A stretch of 64,000 nucleotides of DNA from Ligula intestinalis (taxonomy: Eukaryota > Platyhelminthes > Cestoda > Diphyllobothriidea > Diphyllobothriidae): positions 38,625,184-38,689,183 of the forward strand of contig JAYGXS010000001.1 in the NCBI GenBank assembly GCA_036362985.1, written 5' to 3'. Below the pieces are notes generated by a model. That model ran no database searches, was not told the DNA's origin, and saw only the letters and a list, made by a program, of their open reading frames with translations. Each line of letters starts with the position of its first letter. The stretch's first letter is position 1. The position numbers and the translations under genes are program-made. This document shows positions 63,936 to 64,000 of the stretch, one piece after another.

Positions 63936-64000
63936 AAGGTAATTAAAACTATAACTAAAACTATACCTTGCAAATGTTCTGGCCTGATGATGATTTGCTG
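63880..64000. mobile_element. Back-to-back PLE 3' ends: perfect 37-bp inverted repeat
   Basis: 63905-63941 and 63964-64000 are exact reverse complements (CAGCAAATCATCATCAGGCC...TTGCAAGGTA) around a 22-bp spacer. The left arm reads on the minus strand as a hammerhead-like motif (next entry). The right arm reads GGCCTGATGATGATTTGCTG on the plus strand and is cut by the window edge. Confidence 0.85.

Noticed and set aside
1..64000. CRISPR array, prokaryotic operon or phage
   Set aside because: No regularly spaced identical repeats, no gene clusters, and introns with GT/AG sites show the DNA is eukaryotic.

Overview
The window is nuclear DNA from a repeat-rich animal genome. Most features point to a parasitic flatworm, and I would guess a large-genome tapeworm. 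There are no operons, ribosome binding sites or dense reading frames. Coding sequence occurs as short GT/AG-bounded exons in long introns, and almost everything else is mobile-element debris: Penelope-like elements (PLEs) with GIY-YIG endonuclease ends, tRNA-derived SINEs, a mariner, a pogo/Tigger-type element and fold-back elements. The phylum-level call is inference from this repeat mix, because no taxonomic marker gene is present.

One host gene can be reconstructed. On the minus strand, nine exons between 49485 and 14180 join in a single frame over 1193 coding bases, ending in a stop codon. They encode at least 397 residues: charged coiled coil, then a Ser/Pro/Arg-rich linker, then a second coiled coil, then a basic Ser/Pro-rich tail. 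The order of parts resembles the C-terminal half of MTUS/ATIP microtubule-associated proteins, but that name is tentative. The 5' exon(s) lie above 49485 or outside the window. Its introns hold most of the repeats.

Layout. 1-14.1 kb: degraded PLE end, a complete but dead mariner (2427-3728, TA duplication, DD41D-like spacing), SINEs, a 146-bp tandem duplication and a purine tract. 14.2-49.5 kb: the host gene on the minus strand; its introns carry PLE copies at 14.5, 28.7, 37.3-38.4, 42.0, 42.6-43.2, 47-48 and 48.5 kb, two long inverted-repeat (fold-back) elements at 18.3-19.3 and 39.0-39.9 kb, tRNA-derived SINEs, and a possible YL1_C (VPS72-like) pseudogene fragment at 46.7 kb. 49.5-64 kb: no firm host exon, a PLE fragment at 54.2 kb, a 1.46-kb tandem duplication (55.8-59.6 kb) interrupted by an 876-bp pogo-type element, and a perfect 37-bp inverted repeat at the window end.

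The most interesting system is the set of PLE 3' ends. At several loci they carry a short motif that folds as a minimal type-I hammerhead ribozyme: a GGC/GCC closing stem I, a CUGANGA core, GAAA, a very short stem III and a UH cleavage site. At four loci two such 3' ends face outward from a head-to-head junction, with zero, one or two truncated endonuclease ORFs between them. This suggests a common insertion or template-switch mechanism. A second PLE family shows a conserved TATA-containing terminal repeat followed by a different hammerhead-core-like motif.
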